NCBI RefSeq assembly: GCF_051401765.1
Contig: NW_027480507.1
Location: 1,116,001-1,180,000, forward strand
Source of the DNA: Calliopsis andreniformis
Taxonomy: Eukaryota > Arthropoda > Insecta > Hymenoptera > Andrenidae
Direction: 5' to 3'
Length of the DNA stretch: 64,000 bases
The notes under the pieces were generated by a model. That model worked only from the letters and a program-made list of their open reading frames with translations. It made no database searches and had not been told where the DNA came from. Shown in pieces: positions 14,730-28,900 of the stretch; position 1 is the first letter of the stretch, and each line of letters begins with the position of its first letter. A program made the position numbers and the translations under genes.

Positions 14730-14889
14730 CATTCTTCAGACATCTGACATCAACTATCAGACGTCGATACTGAATCCTCAATAGAATATCATCAATTCAC
14801 AGTTTTCAATGCTCAGTACTCAATCTGCAATCTTCAAGTCTCTATCCACAAACATCAATTCTCATCACTCAACCCTCAACACTCAGTCC
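14730..14889. repeat. Composite landmark, GACGTC type
   Basis: Tandem-duplicate partner of 10407-10566 at offset 4,323. Confidence 0.8.
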
Positions 14890-17504
14890 CCAATCCTCAA
14901 TCTTCAATCCTCAATCCTCAATCCGCAATCCTCAATCCTCAATATTCAATCCTCAATACTCAATCTTCAATCCTCAATCTTCAATCCTAAATCCTCAATC
15001 CTCAATCCCCAATCGTCAATCTTCAATCCTCAATACTCAATCTTCAATCCTCAATCCTCAATCCTCAATCCTCAATCCTCAAACCTCAATCCTCAACCGT
15101 CAACATTCAATCCTCACTACTCAATCTTCAATCCTCAATCCTCAATCCTCAATCCTCATTCTTCAATACTCAATACCCAATCCTCAATATTCAATCCTCA
15201 ATCCTCGATCTTCAATCCTCAATCTTCAATCCTCAATCCTCAATCCTCAATCCTCAACCCTCATTCTTCAATCCTCAATACCCAATCCTCAATCTTCAAT
15301 CCTCAATCCTCAATCCTCAATTCTCAGTCCTCCATCCTCAGTCCTCAGTCCTCAAACCTCAATCCTCAACCCTCAGCCCTCATCCTCAATCCTCAATCCT
15401 CAATCCTCAATCCTCAATCTTCAATCCTCAATACTCAATCTTCAATAATCAATCCTCAATTCTGAATCCTCAATACTCAATCCTCACTCGTCAGTCCTCA
15501 ATCCCCAATCCTCAATCTTCAATCCTCAATCCTCAATCCTCAATCCTCCATCCTCAACCTTCAATCCTCAATACTCAAACTTCAATCATCAACCCTCAAT
15601 CCTCAATCCTCAATCCTCAATCCTCAATCCTCAATTTTCAATCCTCAATACTCAATCTTCAATCCTCAATCCTAAATCCTCAATCCTCAATCGTCAGTCT
15701 TCAATCCTCAATACTCAATCTTCAATCCTCAAACCTCAATCCTCAATCCTCAATCCTCAACCCTCAATCCTCAATCCTCATTCTTCAATCCTCAACACCC
15801 AATCCTCAATCTTCAATCCTCAATCCTCAATCCTCAATCCTCAATCCTCAATCATCAATCCTCAATCATCAATCCTCAGTCCCAAATCCTCAATCTTCAA
15901 TACTCAATCCTCAATCCTCAATCTTCAATCCCCAATACTCAATCTTCAATCCTCAATCCCCAATCCTCAATCCTCAATCCTCAATCCTCAATCCTCAGTC
16001 CTCAGTCCTCAACCATCAATCCTGAATCCTCAATCCTGCATCCTCAATCTTCAGCCCTCTGTCCTCAACAATCAGTTGTCAATCCTCAATCTTCAATACT
16101 CAATCGTCAATCCTCAGTCCTCAATCCTCAATCCTCAATTCTCGTTCCTCAATCCTCATTCTTCAATCCTCTATACCCAATCCTCAATCTTCAATCCTCA
16201 ATCCTCAATCCTCAATTCTCAGTCCTCAATCCTCAGTCCTCAGTCCTCAAACCTCAATCCTCTACCCTCAGCCCTCATCCTCAATCCTCAATCCTCAAAC
16301 CTCAATCCTCAATCTTCAATCCTCAATACTCAATCTTCAATAATCAATCCTCAATTCTCAATCCTCAATATTCAATCCTCAATCGTCAGTCCTCAATCCC
16401 CAATCCCCAATCTTCAATGCTCAATCCTCAATCCTCAATCCTCAATACTCAATCTTCAATCCTCAATACTCATACTTCAATCCTCAATCCTCAATACTCA
16501 ATCCTCAATCCTCAATCCTCAATCCTCAATTTTCAATCCTCAATACTCAATCTTCAATCCTCAATCCTCAATCCTCAATCCTCAATCGTCAGTCTTCAAT
16601 CCTCAGTACTCATTCTTCAATCCTCAATCCTCAATCCTCAATCCTCAATCCTCAATCCTCAATCCTCAATACCCAATCCTCAATCCTCAATCCTCAATCC
16701 TCAATCCTCAATCCTCAATCCTCAATCATCAATCCTCAATCATCAATCCTCGGTCCCAAATCCTCAATCTTCAATACTCAATCCTCAATCCTCAATCTTC
16801 AATCCCCAATACTCAATCTTCAATCCTCAATCCCCAATCCTCAATCCTCAATCCTCAATCCTCAATACTCAATCTTCAATCCTCAATCTTCAATCCCCAA
16901 TCCTCAATCCTCAATCCCCAATCATCAATCTTCAATCCTCAATACTCAATCTTCAATCCTCAAACCTCAATCCTCAATCCTCAATCCTCAACCCTCAATC
17001 CTCAATCCTCATTCTTCAATCCTCAACACCCAATCCTCAATCTTCAACCCTCAATCCTCAATCCTCAATCCTCAATCCTCAATCATCAATCCTCAATCTT
17101 CAAACCTCAATCCCCAATCCTCAATCCTCAGTCCTCAATCCTCAATCCTCAGTCCTCAGTCCTCAACCATCAATCCTGAATCCTCAATCCTGCATCCTCA
17201 ATCTTCAGCCCTCTGTCCTCAACAATCAGTTGTCAATCCTCAATCTTCAATTCTCAATCGTCAATACTCAGTCCTCAATCGTCAGTCCTCAATCCCCAAT
17301 CCCCAATCTTCAACCCTCAATCCTCAATCCTCAATCCTCAATCCTCAATCTTCAATCCTCAATACTCAAACTTCAATCCTCAAACCTCAATACTCAATCC
17401 TCAATCCTCAAACCTCAATCCTCAATCCTCAATCCTCAGGCCTCAATCCTCAATCCTGAATCCTCAGTCCTCAAACCACAATCCTGAATCCTCAAACCTG
17501 AATC

Positions 17505-17663
17505 CTCATTTTTCAGACATCTGACCTCAACTATCAGACGTCGATCCTGAATCCTCAATAGAATATCATCAATTCACAGTTTTCAATGCTCAGTACTCAA
17601 TCTGCAATCTTCAAGTCTCTATCCACAAACATCAATTCTCATCACTCAACCCTCAACACTCAG
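17505..17663. repeat. Composite landmark, GACGTC type
   Basis: Tandem-duplicate partner of 13182-13340 at offset 4,323. Confidence 0.8.
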
Positions 17664-18100
17664 TCCCCAATCCTCAATCTTCAATCCTCAATCCTCAATC
17701 CGCAATCCTCAATCCTCAATCTTCAATCCTCAATACTCAATCTTCAATCCTCAATCTTCAATCCCCAATCCTCAATCCTCAATCCCCAATCATCAATCTT
17801 CAATCCTCCATACTCAACCTTCAATCCTCAATCCTCAATCCTCAATCCTCAATCCTCAAACCTCAATCCTCAACCGTCAACATTCAATCCTCACTACTCA
17901 ATCTTCAATCCTCAATCCTCAATCCTCAATCCTCAATCCTCATTCTTCAATACTCAATACCCAATCCTCAATATTCAATCTTCAATCCTCGATCCTCAAT
18001 CCTCAATCTTCAATCCTCAATCCTCAATCCTCAATCCTCAACCCTCATTCTTCAATCCTCAATACCCAATCCTCAATCTTCAATCCTCAATCCTCAATCC

Positions 18101-20500
18101 TCAATTCTCAGTCCTCCATCCTCAGTCCGCAGTCCTCAAACCTCAATCCTCAACCCTCAGCCCTCATCCTCAATCCTCAATCCTCAATCCTCAATCCTCA
18201 ATCTTCAATCCTCAATACTCAATCTTCAATAATCAATCCTCAATTCTCAATCCTCAATACTCAATCCTCAATCGTCAGTCCTCAATCCCCAATCCTCTAT
18301 CTTCAATCCTCAATCCTCAATCCTCAATCCTCCATCCTCAACCTTCAATCCTCAATACTCAAACTTCAATCATCAACCCTCAATCCTCAATCCTCAATCC
18401 TCAATCCTCAATCCTCAATTTTCAATCCTCAATACTCAATCTTCAATCCTCAATCCTAAATCCTCAATCCTCAATCGTCAGTCTTCAATCCTCAATACTC
18501 AATCTTCAATCCTCAAACCTCAATCCTCAATTCTCAATCCTCAACCCTCAATCCTCAATCCTCATTCTTCAATCCTCAACACCCAATCCTCAATCTTCAA
18601 TCCTCAATCCTCAATCCTCAATCCTCAATCCTCAATCATCAATCCTCAATCACCAATCCTCAGTCCCAAATCCTCAATCTTCAATACTCAATCCTCAATC
18701 CTCAATCTTCAATCCCCAATACTCAATCTTCAATCCTCAATCCCCAATCCTCAATCCTCAATCCTCAATCCTCAATCCTCAGTCCTCAGTCCTCAACCAT
18801 CAATCCTGAATCCTCAATCCTGCTTCCTCAATCTTCAGCCCTCTGTCCTCAACAATCAGTTGTCAATCCTCAATCTTCAATACTCAATCGTCAATCCTCA
18901 GTCCTCAATCCTCAATCCTCAATTCTCGTTCCTCAATCCTCATTCTTCAATCCTCAATACCCAATCCTCAATCTTCAATCCTCAATCCTCAATCCTCAAT
19001 TCTCAGTCCTCAATCCTCAGTCCTCAGTCCTCAAACCTCAATCCTCTACCCTCAGCCCTCATCCTCAATCCTCAATCCTCAAACCTCAATCCTCAATCTT
19101 CAATCCTCAATACTCAATCTTCAATAATCAATCCTCAATTATCAATCCTCAATATTCAATCCTCAATCGTCAGTCCTCAATCCCCAATCCCCAATCTTCA
19201 ATGCTCAATCCTCAATCCTCAATCCTCAATCCTCAATCTTCAATCCTCAATACTCATACTTCAATCCTCAATCCTCAATACTCAATCCTCAATCCTCAAT
19301 CCTCAATCCTCAATTTTCAATCCTCAATACTCAATCTTCAATCCTCAATCCTCAATCCTCAAACCTCAATCGTCAGTCTTCAATCCTCAGTACTCAATCT
19401 TCAATCCTCAATCCTCAATCCTCAATCCTCAATCCTCAATCCTCAATCCTCAATCCTCAATACTCATTCTTCAATCCTCCAGACCCAATCCTCAATCCTC
19501 AATCCTCAATCCTCAATCCTCAACCCTCAATCCTCAATCATCAATCCTCAATCATCAATCCTCAGTCCCAAATCCTCAATCTTCAATACTCAATCCTCAA
19601 TCCTCAATCTTCAATCCCCAATACTCAATCTTCAATCCTCAATCCCCAATCCTCAATCCTCAATCCTCAATCCTCAATCCTCAGTCCTCAGTCCTCAACC
19701 ATCAATCCTGAATCCTCAATCCTGCATCCTCAATCTTCAGCCCTCCGTCCTCAACAATCAGTTGTCAATCCTCAATCTTCAATACTCAATCGTCAATCCT
19801 CAGTCCTCAATCCTCAATCCTCAATTCTCGTTCCTCAATCCTCATTCTTCAATCCTCAATACCCAATCCTCAATCTTCAATCCTCAATCCTCAATCCTCA
19901 ATTCTCAGTCCTCAATCCTCAGTCCTCAGTCCTCAAACCTCAATCCTCAACCCTCAGCCCTCATCCTCAATCCTCAGTCCTCAATCCTCAATCCTCAATC
20001 TTCAATCCTCAATACTCAATCTTCAATAATCAATCCTCAATTCTCAATCCTCAATACTCAATCCTCAATCGTCAGTCCTCAATCCCCAATCCCCAATCTT
20101 CAATCCTCAATCCTCAATCCTCAATCCTCAATCCTCAATCTTCAATCGTCAATACTCAAACTTCAATCCTCAATCCTCAATACTCAATCCTCAATCCTCA
20201 ATCCTCAATCCTCAATTTTCAAACCTCAATACTCAATCTTCAATCCTCAATCCTCAATCCTCAATCCTCAATCGTCAGTCTTCAATCCTCAATACTCAAT
20301 CTTCAATCCTCAATCCTCAATCCTCAATCCGCAATCCTCAATCCTCAATCCTCAATCCTCATTCTTCAATCCTCAATACCGAATCCTCAATCTTCAATCC
20401 TCAGTCCTCAATCCTCAATCCTCAATCCTCAATCATCAATCCTCAATCGTCAATCCTCAGTCCCAAATCCTCAATCTTCAATACTCAATCCTCAATCCTC
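18101..20500. repeat. Copy of the window start (offset 18,528)
   Basis: 18,101-18,620 resembles 11.0-11.5 kb. From about 18,529 the sequence follows position 1 onward at offset 18,528. Both copies share the rare CCTGCTTCC variant (about 294 and 18822), where almost all other copies read CCTGCATCC. At about 20.2 kb it shifts to match 3.33-3.62 kb (CAATACCGAATCC in both), so one 1.66-kb unit present at the left is absent here. The head at 19752 carries CCCTCCGTCC instead of CCCTCTGTCC. Confidence 0.75.
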
Positions 20501-23200
20501 AATTCTCAGTCCTCCGTCCTCAGTCCTCAGTCCTCGAACCTCAATCCTCAACCCTCAGCCCTCATCCTCAATCCTCAATCCTCAATCCTCAATACTCAAT
20601 CTTCAATAATGAATCCTCAATTCTCAATCCTCAATACTCAATCCTCAATCGTCAGTCCTCAATCCCCAATCCTCAATCCTCAATCCTCAATCCTCAATCC
20701 TCAATCCTCAATCCTCAATCTTCAATCCTCAATACTCAAACTACAATCCTCAATCCTCAATCCTCAATCCTCAATCCTCAATCCTCAATCCTCAATTTTC
20801 AATCCTCAATACTCAATCTTCAATCCTCAATCCTCAATCCTCAGTTGTCAGTCTTCAATCCTCAATACTCAATCTTCAATCCTCAAACCTCAATCCTCAA
20901 TCCTCAATCCTCAATCCTCAATCCTCAATCCTCATTCTTCAATCCTCAATACCCAATCCTCAATCTTCAATCCTCAATCCTCAATCCTCAATCCTCAATC
21001 CTCAATCATCAATCCTCAATCATCAATCCTCAGTCCCAAATCCTCAATCTTCAATACTCAATCCTCAATCCTCAATCTTCAATCCCCAATACTCAATCTT
21101 CAACCCTCAATCCCCAATCCTCAATCCTCAATCCTCAATCCTCAATCCTCAGTCCTCAGTCCTCAACCATCAATCCTGAATCCTCAATCCTGCATCCTCA
21201 ATCTTCAGCCCTCTGTCCTCAACAATCAGTTGTCAATCCTCAATCTTCAATACTCAATCGTCAATACTCAGTCCTCAATCGTCAGTCCTCAATCCCCAGT
21301 CCCCAATCTTCAATCCTCAATCCTCAATCCTCAATCCTCAATCATCAATCTTCAATCCTCAATACTCAAACTTCAATCCTCAATCCTCAACACTCAATCC
21401 TCAATCCTCAAACCTCAATCCTCAATCCTCAATCCTCAATTCTCGTTCCTCAATCCTCATTCTTCAATCCTCAATACCCAATCCTCAATCTTCAATCCTC
21501 AATCCTCAATCCTCAATTCTCAGTCCTCAATCCTCAGTCCTCAGTCCTCAAACCTCAATCCTCAACCCTCAGCCCTCATCCTCAATCCTCAATCCTCAAT
21601 CCTCAATCCTCAATCTTCAATCCTCAATACTCAATCTTCAATAATCAATCCTCAATCCTCAATCCTCAATACTCAATCCTCAATCGTCAGTCCTCAATCC
21701 CCAATCCCCAATCTTCAATCCTCAATCCTCAATCCTCAAACCTCAATCCTCAATTTTCAATCCTCAATACTCAATCTTCAATCCTCAATCCTCAATCCTC
21801 AATCCTCAATCGTCAGTCTTCAATCCTCAATACTCAATCTTCAATCCTCAATCCTCAATCCTCAATCCTCAATCCTCATTCTTCAATACTCAATACCCAA
21901 TCCTCAATCTTCAATCCTCAATCCTCAATCCTCAATCCTCAATCCTCAATACTCAATCCTCAATCCTCAATTCTCAATCCTCAATACTCAATCCTCAATC
22001 CTCAATCCTCAATCCTCAATCCTCAGTCTTCAATCCTCAATACTCAATCTGCAATCTTCAATCCTCAATCCTCAATCCTCAATCCTCATTCTTCAATCCT
22101 CAATACCCAATCCTCAATCTTCAATCCTCAATCCACAATCCTCAATTCTCAAACCTCAATCCTCAATCCTCAGACCTCAAACGTCAATATTCAACCCTCA
22201 GTCCTCGCCCTCAATCCACAACCCTCAATCCTCAATCCTCAATCTTCAATCATCGATATTCAATCTTCAATACTCAATCCTCAATCCTCAATCCTCAATC
22301 TTTAATCCTCAATCCTCAATCTTCATTCCTCAATCCTCAATCTTCAATGCTCAATCCTCAATCCTCAATCCTCAATCCTCAATCCTCAATCCTCAATCCT
22401 CAATCTTCAATCCTCAATACTCAATTTTCAATACTCAATCCTCAATCCTCAACCCTCAATCCTCATTCTTCAATCCTCAACACCCGATCCTCAACCTTCA
22501 ACCCTCAATCCTCGATCCTGAATTCTCAATCCTCAATCCTCAATCCTCAGACTTCAAACATCAATACTCAAACCTAAGTCCTCGTCCTCAATCCACAATC
22601 CTCAGTTCTCAAACCTCAATCCTGAATCCTCAATCCTGAATCATCAATCTTCAGCCCTCAGTCCTCAACAATCAGTTGTCAATCCTCAATCCCCAATAGA
22701 ATATCCTCAATTCACAGGTCTCAATACTCAATACTCAACTTGCAATCTTCAAATCTCTATCCACAAACATCAATTCTCATCACTCAACACACAACACTCA
22801 GTTCCCAATCCTCAATCTTCAATCCTCAATCCTCAACCTTCAATCCTCAATCCTCAATCCTCAATTCTCAATCCTCATTCCTCAGTCCTCAGTCCTCAAA
22901 CCTCAATCCTCAACCCTCAGCCCTCATCCTCAATCCTCAATCCTCAATCCTCAATCCCCAATCTTCAATCCTCAATACTCAATCTTCAATAATCATTCCT
23001 CAATTCTCAATCCTCAATACTCAATCCTCAATCGTCAGTCCTCAATCCCCAATCCTCAATTTTCAATCCTCAATCCTCAATCCTCAATCCTCAACCCTCA
23101 ATCTTCAATCCTCAATACTCAAACTTCAATCCTCAATCCTCAATCCTCAACATTCAATCCTCAATACTCAATCCTCAACATTCAATCCTCAATACTCAAT
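20501..23200. repeat. Contracted copy of 4.43-9.42 kb
   Basis: Begins with the marker CAGTCCTCCGTCC shared with about 4434 and follows it at offset 16,074, then 16,053, then about 13,783, and finally 13,769. The drop in offset means roughly 2.3 kb of the left copy is missing, mainly the amplified triplet. No coding or RNA feature is visible. Confidence 0.72.
22666..22802. repeat. Composite landmark, GTTGTC type
   Basis: Partner of 8897-9033 at offset 13,769, with the same TATCCTCAATTCACAGG tail and CAACTTGC variant. Confidence 0.8.
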
Positions 23201-25140
23201 CTTCAATCCTCAATGCTCAATCCTCAATCCTCAATCGTCAGTCTTCAATCCTCAGTACTCAATCTTCAATCCTCAGTCCTCAATCCTCAATCCTCAATCC
23301 TCATTCTTCAATCCTCAATACCCAATCCTCAATCTTCAATCCTCAATCCTCAATCCTCAATCCTCAATCATGAATCCTCATTCTTGAATCCTCAATACCC
23401 AATCCTCAACCTTCAATCCTCAATCCTCAATCCTCAATTCTCAATCCTCATTCCTCAGTCCTCAGTCCTCAAACCTCAATCCTCAACCCTCAGCCCTCAT
23501 CCTCAATCCTCAATCCTCAATCCTCAATCCCCAATCTTCAATCCTCAATACTCAATCTTCAATAATCATTCCTCAATTCTCAATCCTCAATACTCAATCC
23601 TCAATCGTCAGTCCTCAATCCCCAATCCTCAATTTTCAATCCTCAATCCTCAATCCTCAATCCTCAACATTCAATCCTCAATACTCAATCTTCAATCCTC
23701 AATCCTCAATCCTCAATCCTCAATCGTCAGTCTTCAATCCTCAATACTCAATCTTCAATCCTCAATCCTCAATCCTCAAACCTCAATCCTCAATCCTCAA
23801 TCCTCAATCCTCATTCTTCAGTCCTCAATACCCAATCCTCAACCTTCAATCCTCAATCCTCAATCCTCAATCCTCAAACCTGAATCATCAATCCTCAATC
23901 ATCAATCCTCAGTCCCAAATCCTCAATCTTCAATACTCAATCCTCAATCCTCAATCTTCAATCCCGAATACTCAATCTTCAATCCTCAATCCCCAATCCT
24001 CAATCCTCAATCCTCAATCCTCAATCCTCAGTCCTCAATCCTCAGTCCTCAATCCTCAATCCTCGATTCTCGTTCCTCAATCCTCAATCCTCAACCCTCA
24101 GTCCTCATCCTAAATTCTCAATTCTCAATCCTCAATCCTCAATCCTCAATCCCCAATCCTCAATCCTCGACCGTCAACATTCAATCCTCAATACTCAACC
24201 CTAGATCCTCAATCCTCAATCTTCAATCCTCAATACTCAATCTTCAATCCTCAATCCTCAATCCTCAGTCTTCAATACCCAATCCTCAATCTTCAATCCT
24301 CAGTCCTCAAACCTCAATTCTGAATCCCCAATCCTTAATCCTCAATCTTCAGCCCTCAGTCCTCAACAATCCGATATCAATCCTCAATCCTCAATAGAAT
24401 ATCCTCAATTCACAGCTTTCGATACTCAATACTCAATCTGCAATCCTCAATCCTCAATCCTCAATCCTCAATCCTCATTCTTCAATCCTCAATAAACAAT
24501 CCTCAATCCTCAATCCTCATTCTTCAATCCTCAATACCCAATCCTCAATCTTCAATCCTCAATCCTCAATCCTCAATCCTCAATTCTCAATCCTCAATCC
24601 TCAATCCTCAGACCTCAAACATCAATATTCAACCCTCAGTCCTCGTCCTCAATCCACAGCCCTCAATCCTCAATCCTCAATCTTCAATCATCGATATTCA
24701 ATCTTCAATCCTCAATCCTCAATCCTCAATCCTCAGTCCTCGATCCTCAATCCTCAATCTTCAATCCTCAATACTCAATCCTCAATCCTCAATCCTCATT
24801 CTTCAATCCTCAATACCCAATCCTCAATCGTCAGTCCTCAATCCCCAATCCTCAATCTTCAATCCTCAATCCTCAGTTCTCAGTCCTCAAACGTCAGTCC
24901 TCAGTCCCCAATCCTCAATCTTCAATCCTCAATCCTCAATCCTCAATCCTCAATCCTCAATCTTCAATCCTCAATCCTCAATCCTCAACACCAAATCCTC
25001 AATCTTCAATCCTCAATCCTCAAACCTCAATCCTCAATCCTCAATCATCAATCCTCAGTCATCAATCCTCAGTCCCAAATCCTCAATCTTCAGTACTCAA
25101 TCCTCAATCCTCAATCTTCAATTCCCAATACTCAATCTTC
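23201..25140. repeat. Shuffled block with several partial duplicates
   Basis: 23.43-23.65 kb repeats 22.86-23.07 kb at offset about 573. 23.65-24.0 kb resembles 9.4-9.75 kb at offset 14,259 (ACCTGAATCATCAATC at 9619 and 23878). 24.03-24.3 kb matches 27.57-27.8 kb at offset 3,544 (CGATTCTCGTTCC, then CCCTAGATCC). Ends in heptamers with no distinctive marker apart from a truncated landmark tail at 24393. Confidence 0.55.
24364..24442. repeat. Truncated composite landmark, GATATC type
   Basis: Head CAACAATCCGATATC at 24364 and tail from about 24391, TATCCTCAATTCACAGC. The tail stops after CTCAATCTGCAATCC, losing the CTCTATCCACAAACATC part. The only GATATC-type head seen. Confidence 0.75.
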
Positions 25141-25670
25141 AATCCTCAATCCTCAATCATCATTCTTCTATCCTCAATACCCAATCCTCAATCTTCAATC
25201 CTCAATCCTCAATCCTCAATTCTCAATCCTCTATCCTCAGTCCTCAGTCCACAGTCCTCAATCCTCAATCCTCAACCCTCAGCCCTCATCCACAATCCTC
25301 AATCCTCAATCCTCAATCCTCTATCTTCAATCCTCAATACTCAATATTCAATCCTCAATCCTCGATCCTCAATCCTCAATCTTCAATCCTCAATCCTCAA
25401 TCCTCAATCCCCAATCATCATTCTTCTATCCTCAGTACCCAATCCTCAATCTTCAATCCTCAATCCTCAATCCTCAATCCTCAATCCTCTATCCTCAGTC
25501 CTCAGTCCTCAGTCCTCAAACCTCAATCCTCAACCCTCAGCCCTCATCCTCAATCCTCAATCCTCAATCCTCAATCCTCAATCCTCATTTTTCAATCCTC
25601 AATCCTCAAACCTCAATCCTCAATCTTCAATCCTCAACACTCAATCTGCAATATTCAATCCTCAATCCTC
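25141..25670. repeat. 258-bp direct repeat, also copied at 31.08-31.5 kb
   Basis: The rare variant AATCATCATTCTTCTATCC occurs at 25155 and 25413, 258 bp apart, and again at 31095 and 31353. Both therefore recur at offset 5,940, so the pair was copied as one block. 258 is not a multiple of 7. Confidence 0.7.
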
Positions 25671-28600
25671 AATCCTCTATCCTCACTCTTCAATCCTCAA
25701 TACCCAATCCTCAATCTTCAATCCTCAATCCTCAATCCTCAATTCTCAATCCTCAATCCTCAATCCTCAGACCTCAAACATCAATATTCAACCCTCAGTC
25801 CTCGTCCTCAAACCACAACCCTCAATCCTCAACCCTCAATCTTCAATCATCAATATTCAATCTTCAATCCTCAATCCTCAATCCTCAATCTTCAATCCTC
25901 AATCCTCAATCTTCAATCCTCAATACTCAAACTTCAATCCTCAATCCTCAATCCTCAATACTCAATCCTCAATCCTCAATCCTCAATTTTCAATCCTCAA
26001 TACTCAATCTTCAATCCGCAATCCTCAATCCTCAATCCTCAATCGTCAGTCTTCAATCCTCAATACTCAATCTTCAATCCTCAATCCTCAATCCTCTATC
26101 CTCAATCCTCAATCCTCAATCCCCAATCCTCAATCTTCAATCCTCAATCCTCAATCCTGAATCCTCCATCCTCAACCTTCAATCCTCAATACTCAAACTT
26201 CAATCATCAACCCTCAATCCTCAATCCTCAATCCACAATCCTCAATCCTCAATTTTCAATCCTCAATACTCAATCTTCAATCCTCAATCCTAAATCCTCA
26301 ATCCTCAATCGTCAGTCTTCAATCCTCAATACTCAATCTTCAATCCTCAAACCTCAATCCTCAATCCTCAATCGTCAACCCTCAATCCCCAATCCTCATT
26401 CTTCAATCCTCAACACCCAATCCTCAATCTTCAATCCTCAATCCTCAATCCTCAATGCTCAATCCTCAATCATCAATCCTCAATCATCAATCCTCAGTCC
26501 CAAATCCTCAATCTTCAATACTCAATCCTCAATCCTCAATCTTCAATCCCCAATACTCAATCTTCAATCCTCAATCCCCAATCCTCAATCCTCAATCTTC
26601 AATCCTCAATCCTCAGTCCTCAGTCCTCAACCATCAATCCTGAATCCTCAATCCTCATTCTTCAATCCTCAATACCCAATCCTCAATCTTCAATCCTCAA
26701 TCCTCAATCCTCAATCCTCAATCCTCAATCATCAATCCTCAATCGTCAATCCTCAGTCCCAAATCCTCAATCTTCAATGCTCAATCCTCAATCCTCAATC
26801 TTCAATCCCCAATACTCAATCTTCAACCCTCAATCCCCAATCCTCAATCCTCAATCCTCAATCCTCAATCCTCAGTCCTCAGTCCTCAACCATCAATCCT
26901 GAATCCTCAATCCTGCATCCTCAATCTTCAGCCCTCCGTCCTCAACAATCAGTTGTCAATCCTCAATCTTCAATACTCAATCGTCAATCCTCAGTCCTCA
27001 ATCCTCAATCCTCAATTCTCGTTCCTCAATCCACAATCCTCAGTCCTCAGTCCTCAACCATCAATCCTGAATCCTCAATCCTGCATCCTCAATCTTCAGC
27101 CCTCTAACCTCAACAATCAGTTGTCAATCCTCAATCTTCAATCCTCAATACTCAAACTTCAATCCTCAATCCTCAATCCTCAATCCTCAATCCTCAATCC
27201 TCAATCCTCAACAGTCAATCCTCAATACTCAATCTTCAATCCTCAATCCTCAATCCTCAATCCTCAATCGTCAGTCTTCAATCCTCAATACTCAACCTTC
27301 AATCCTCAATCCTCAATCCTCAATCCTCAATCCTCAATCCTCAATCCTCAATCCTCATTCTTCAGTCCTCAATACCCAATCCTCAACCTTCAATCCTCAA
27401 TCCTCAATCCTCAATTCTCAATCCTGAATCATCAATCCTCAATCATCAATCCTCAGTCCCAAATCCTCAATCTTCAATACTCAATCCTTAATCCTCAATC
27501 TTCAATCCCCAATACTCAATCTTCAATACTCAATCCCCAATCCTCAATCCTCAATCCTCAATCCTCAATCCTCAGTCCTCAATCCTCAGTCCTCAATCCT
27601 CAATCCTCGATTCTCGTTCCTCAATCCTCAATCCTCAACCCTCAGTCCTCATCCTCTATTCTCAATTCTCAATCCTCAATCCTCAATCCTCAATCCCCAA
27701 TCCTCAATCCTCGACCGTCAACATTCAATCCTCAATACTCAACCCTAGATCCTCAATCCTCAATCTTCAATCCTCAATACTCAATCTTCAATAATCAATC
27801 CTCAATTCTCAATGCTCAATACTCAATCCTCATTCCTCAATCCTCAATCCTCAATCCTCAGTCTTCAACACCCAATCCTCAATCATCAATCCTCAGTCCT
27901 CAAACCTCAATTCTGAATCCCCAATTCTCAATCTTCAATCCTCAATCCTCAGTTCTCAGTACTCAAACGTCAGTCCTCAATCCCCAATCCTCAATCTTCA
28001 ATCCTCAATCCTCAATCCTCAATCCTCAATCCTCAATCTTAAATCCTGAATACTCAAACTTCAATCCTCAATCCTCAATCCTCAATCCTCAATCTTCAAT
28101 CCCCAATACTCAATCTTCAATCCTCAATCCCCAATCCTCAATCTTCAAACCTCAATCCTCAATCCTCAATCCTCAATCCTCATTCTTCAATCCTCAATAA
28201 CCAATCCTCAATCTTCAATCCTCAATCCTCAATCCTAAATTCTCCTTCCTGAATCCTCAGTCCTCAGTCCTCTAACCTCAATCCTCAACCATCAGCCCTC
28301 ATCCTCAATCCTCAATTCTCAATCCTCAATCCTCAATCTTCAATCCTCAACACTCAATCTGCAATATTCAATCCTCAATCCTCAATCCTCAATGTTCAAT
28401 CCTCAATACCCAATCCTCAATCTTCAATCCTCAATCCTCAATCCTCAATCCACAATCCTCAATCCTCAATCCTCAGTCCTCAGTCCTCAACCATCAATTC
28501 TGAATCCTCAATCCTGCATCCTCAATCTTCAGCCCTCTATCCTCAACAATAAGTTGTCAATCCTCAATCTTCAATACTCAATCGTCAATCCTCAGTCCTC

Positions 28601-28900
28601 AATCCTCAATCCTCGATTCTCGTTCCTCAATCCTCAATCCTCAACCCTCAGTCCTCATCCTCAATTCTCAATTCTCAATCCTCAATCCTCAATCCTCAAT
28701 CTTGAATCCTCAATAATCAATCTCCAATTCTAGATCCTCAATCCACCACCCTCAATCCTCAATCCTCAATCTTCAATCAACGATATTCAATCTTCAATCC
28801 TCAATCCTCAATCCTCAATCCTCAATCTTTAATCCTCAATCCTCAATCTTCAATCCTCAATCCTCAATCTTCAATCCTCAATCCTCAATCCTCAATCCTC
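25671..28900. repeat. Heptamer block without composite landmark tails
   Basis: 25.63-26.1 kb matches 39.94-40.42 kb at offset 14,313 (TCTATCCTCACTCTTC, then CAGACCTCA at 25768 and 40081). Solo landmark heads are at 26943, 27111 and 28544; the last is variant (AAGTTGTC). The first two are 168 bp apart, like the pair at 3762 and 3930. 28.6-28.85 kb matches 47.0-47.25 kb at offset 18,400. No gene, RNA or mobile element is seen. Confidence 0.6.

Larger units (their letters stand above)
13753..18100. repeat. 4,323-bp tandem unit, copy 2
   Basis: Second copy of the unit that begins near 9430. Collinearity at offset 4,323 holds from about 13,753 to about 18,100. There the sequence switches to TTCTCAGTCCTCC, matching 11.0 and 15.3 kb instead. 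Near-identity with copy 1 (only a handful of substitutions seen over 4.3 kb) points to a very recent duplication or an assembly-made one. Confidence 0.88.

Noticed and set aside
19201..22305. A 1,034-codon open frame of NPQSSIL-type repeats, with similar ones at 36749-39739 (996 codons) and 57840-60380 (846 codons)
   Set aside because: All three + frames are open by arithmetic of the 7-bp period. Starts are chance ATG or TTG within variants, no other domain appears, and stops arise simply where GAATCCT-like or AATAGA variants occur.
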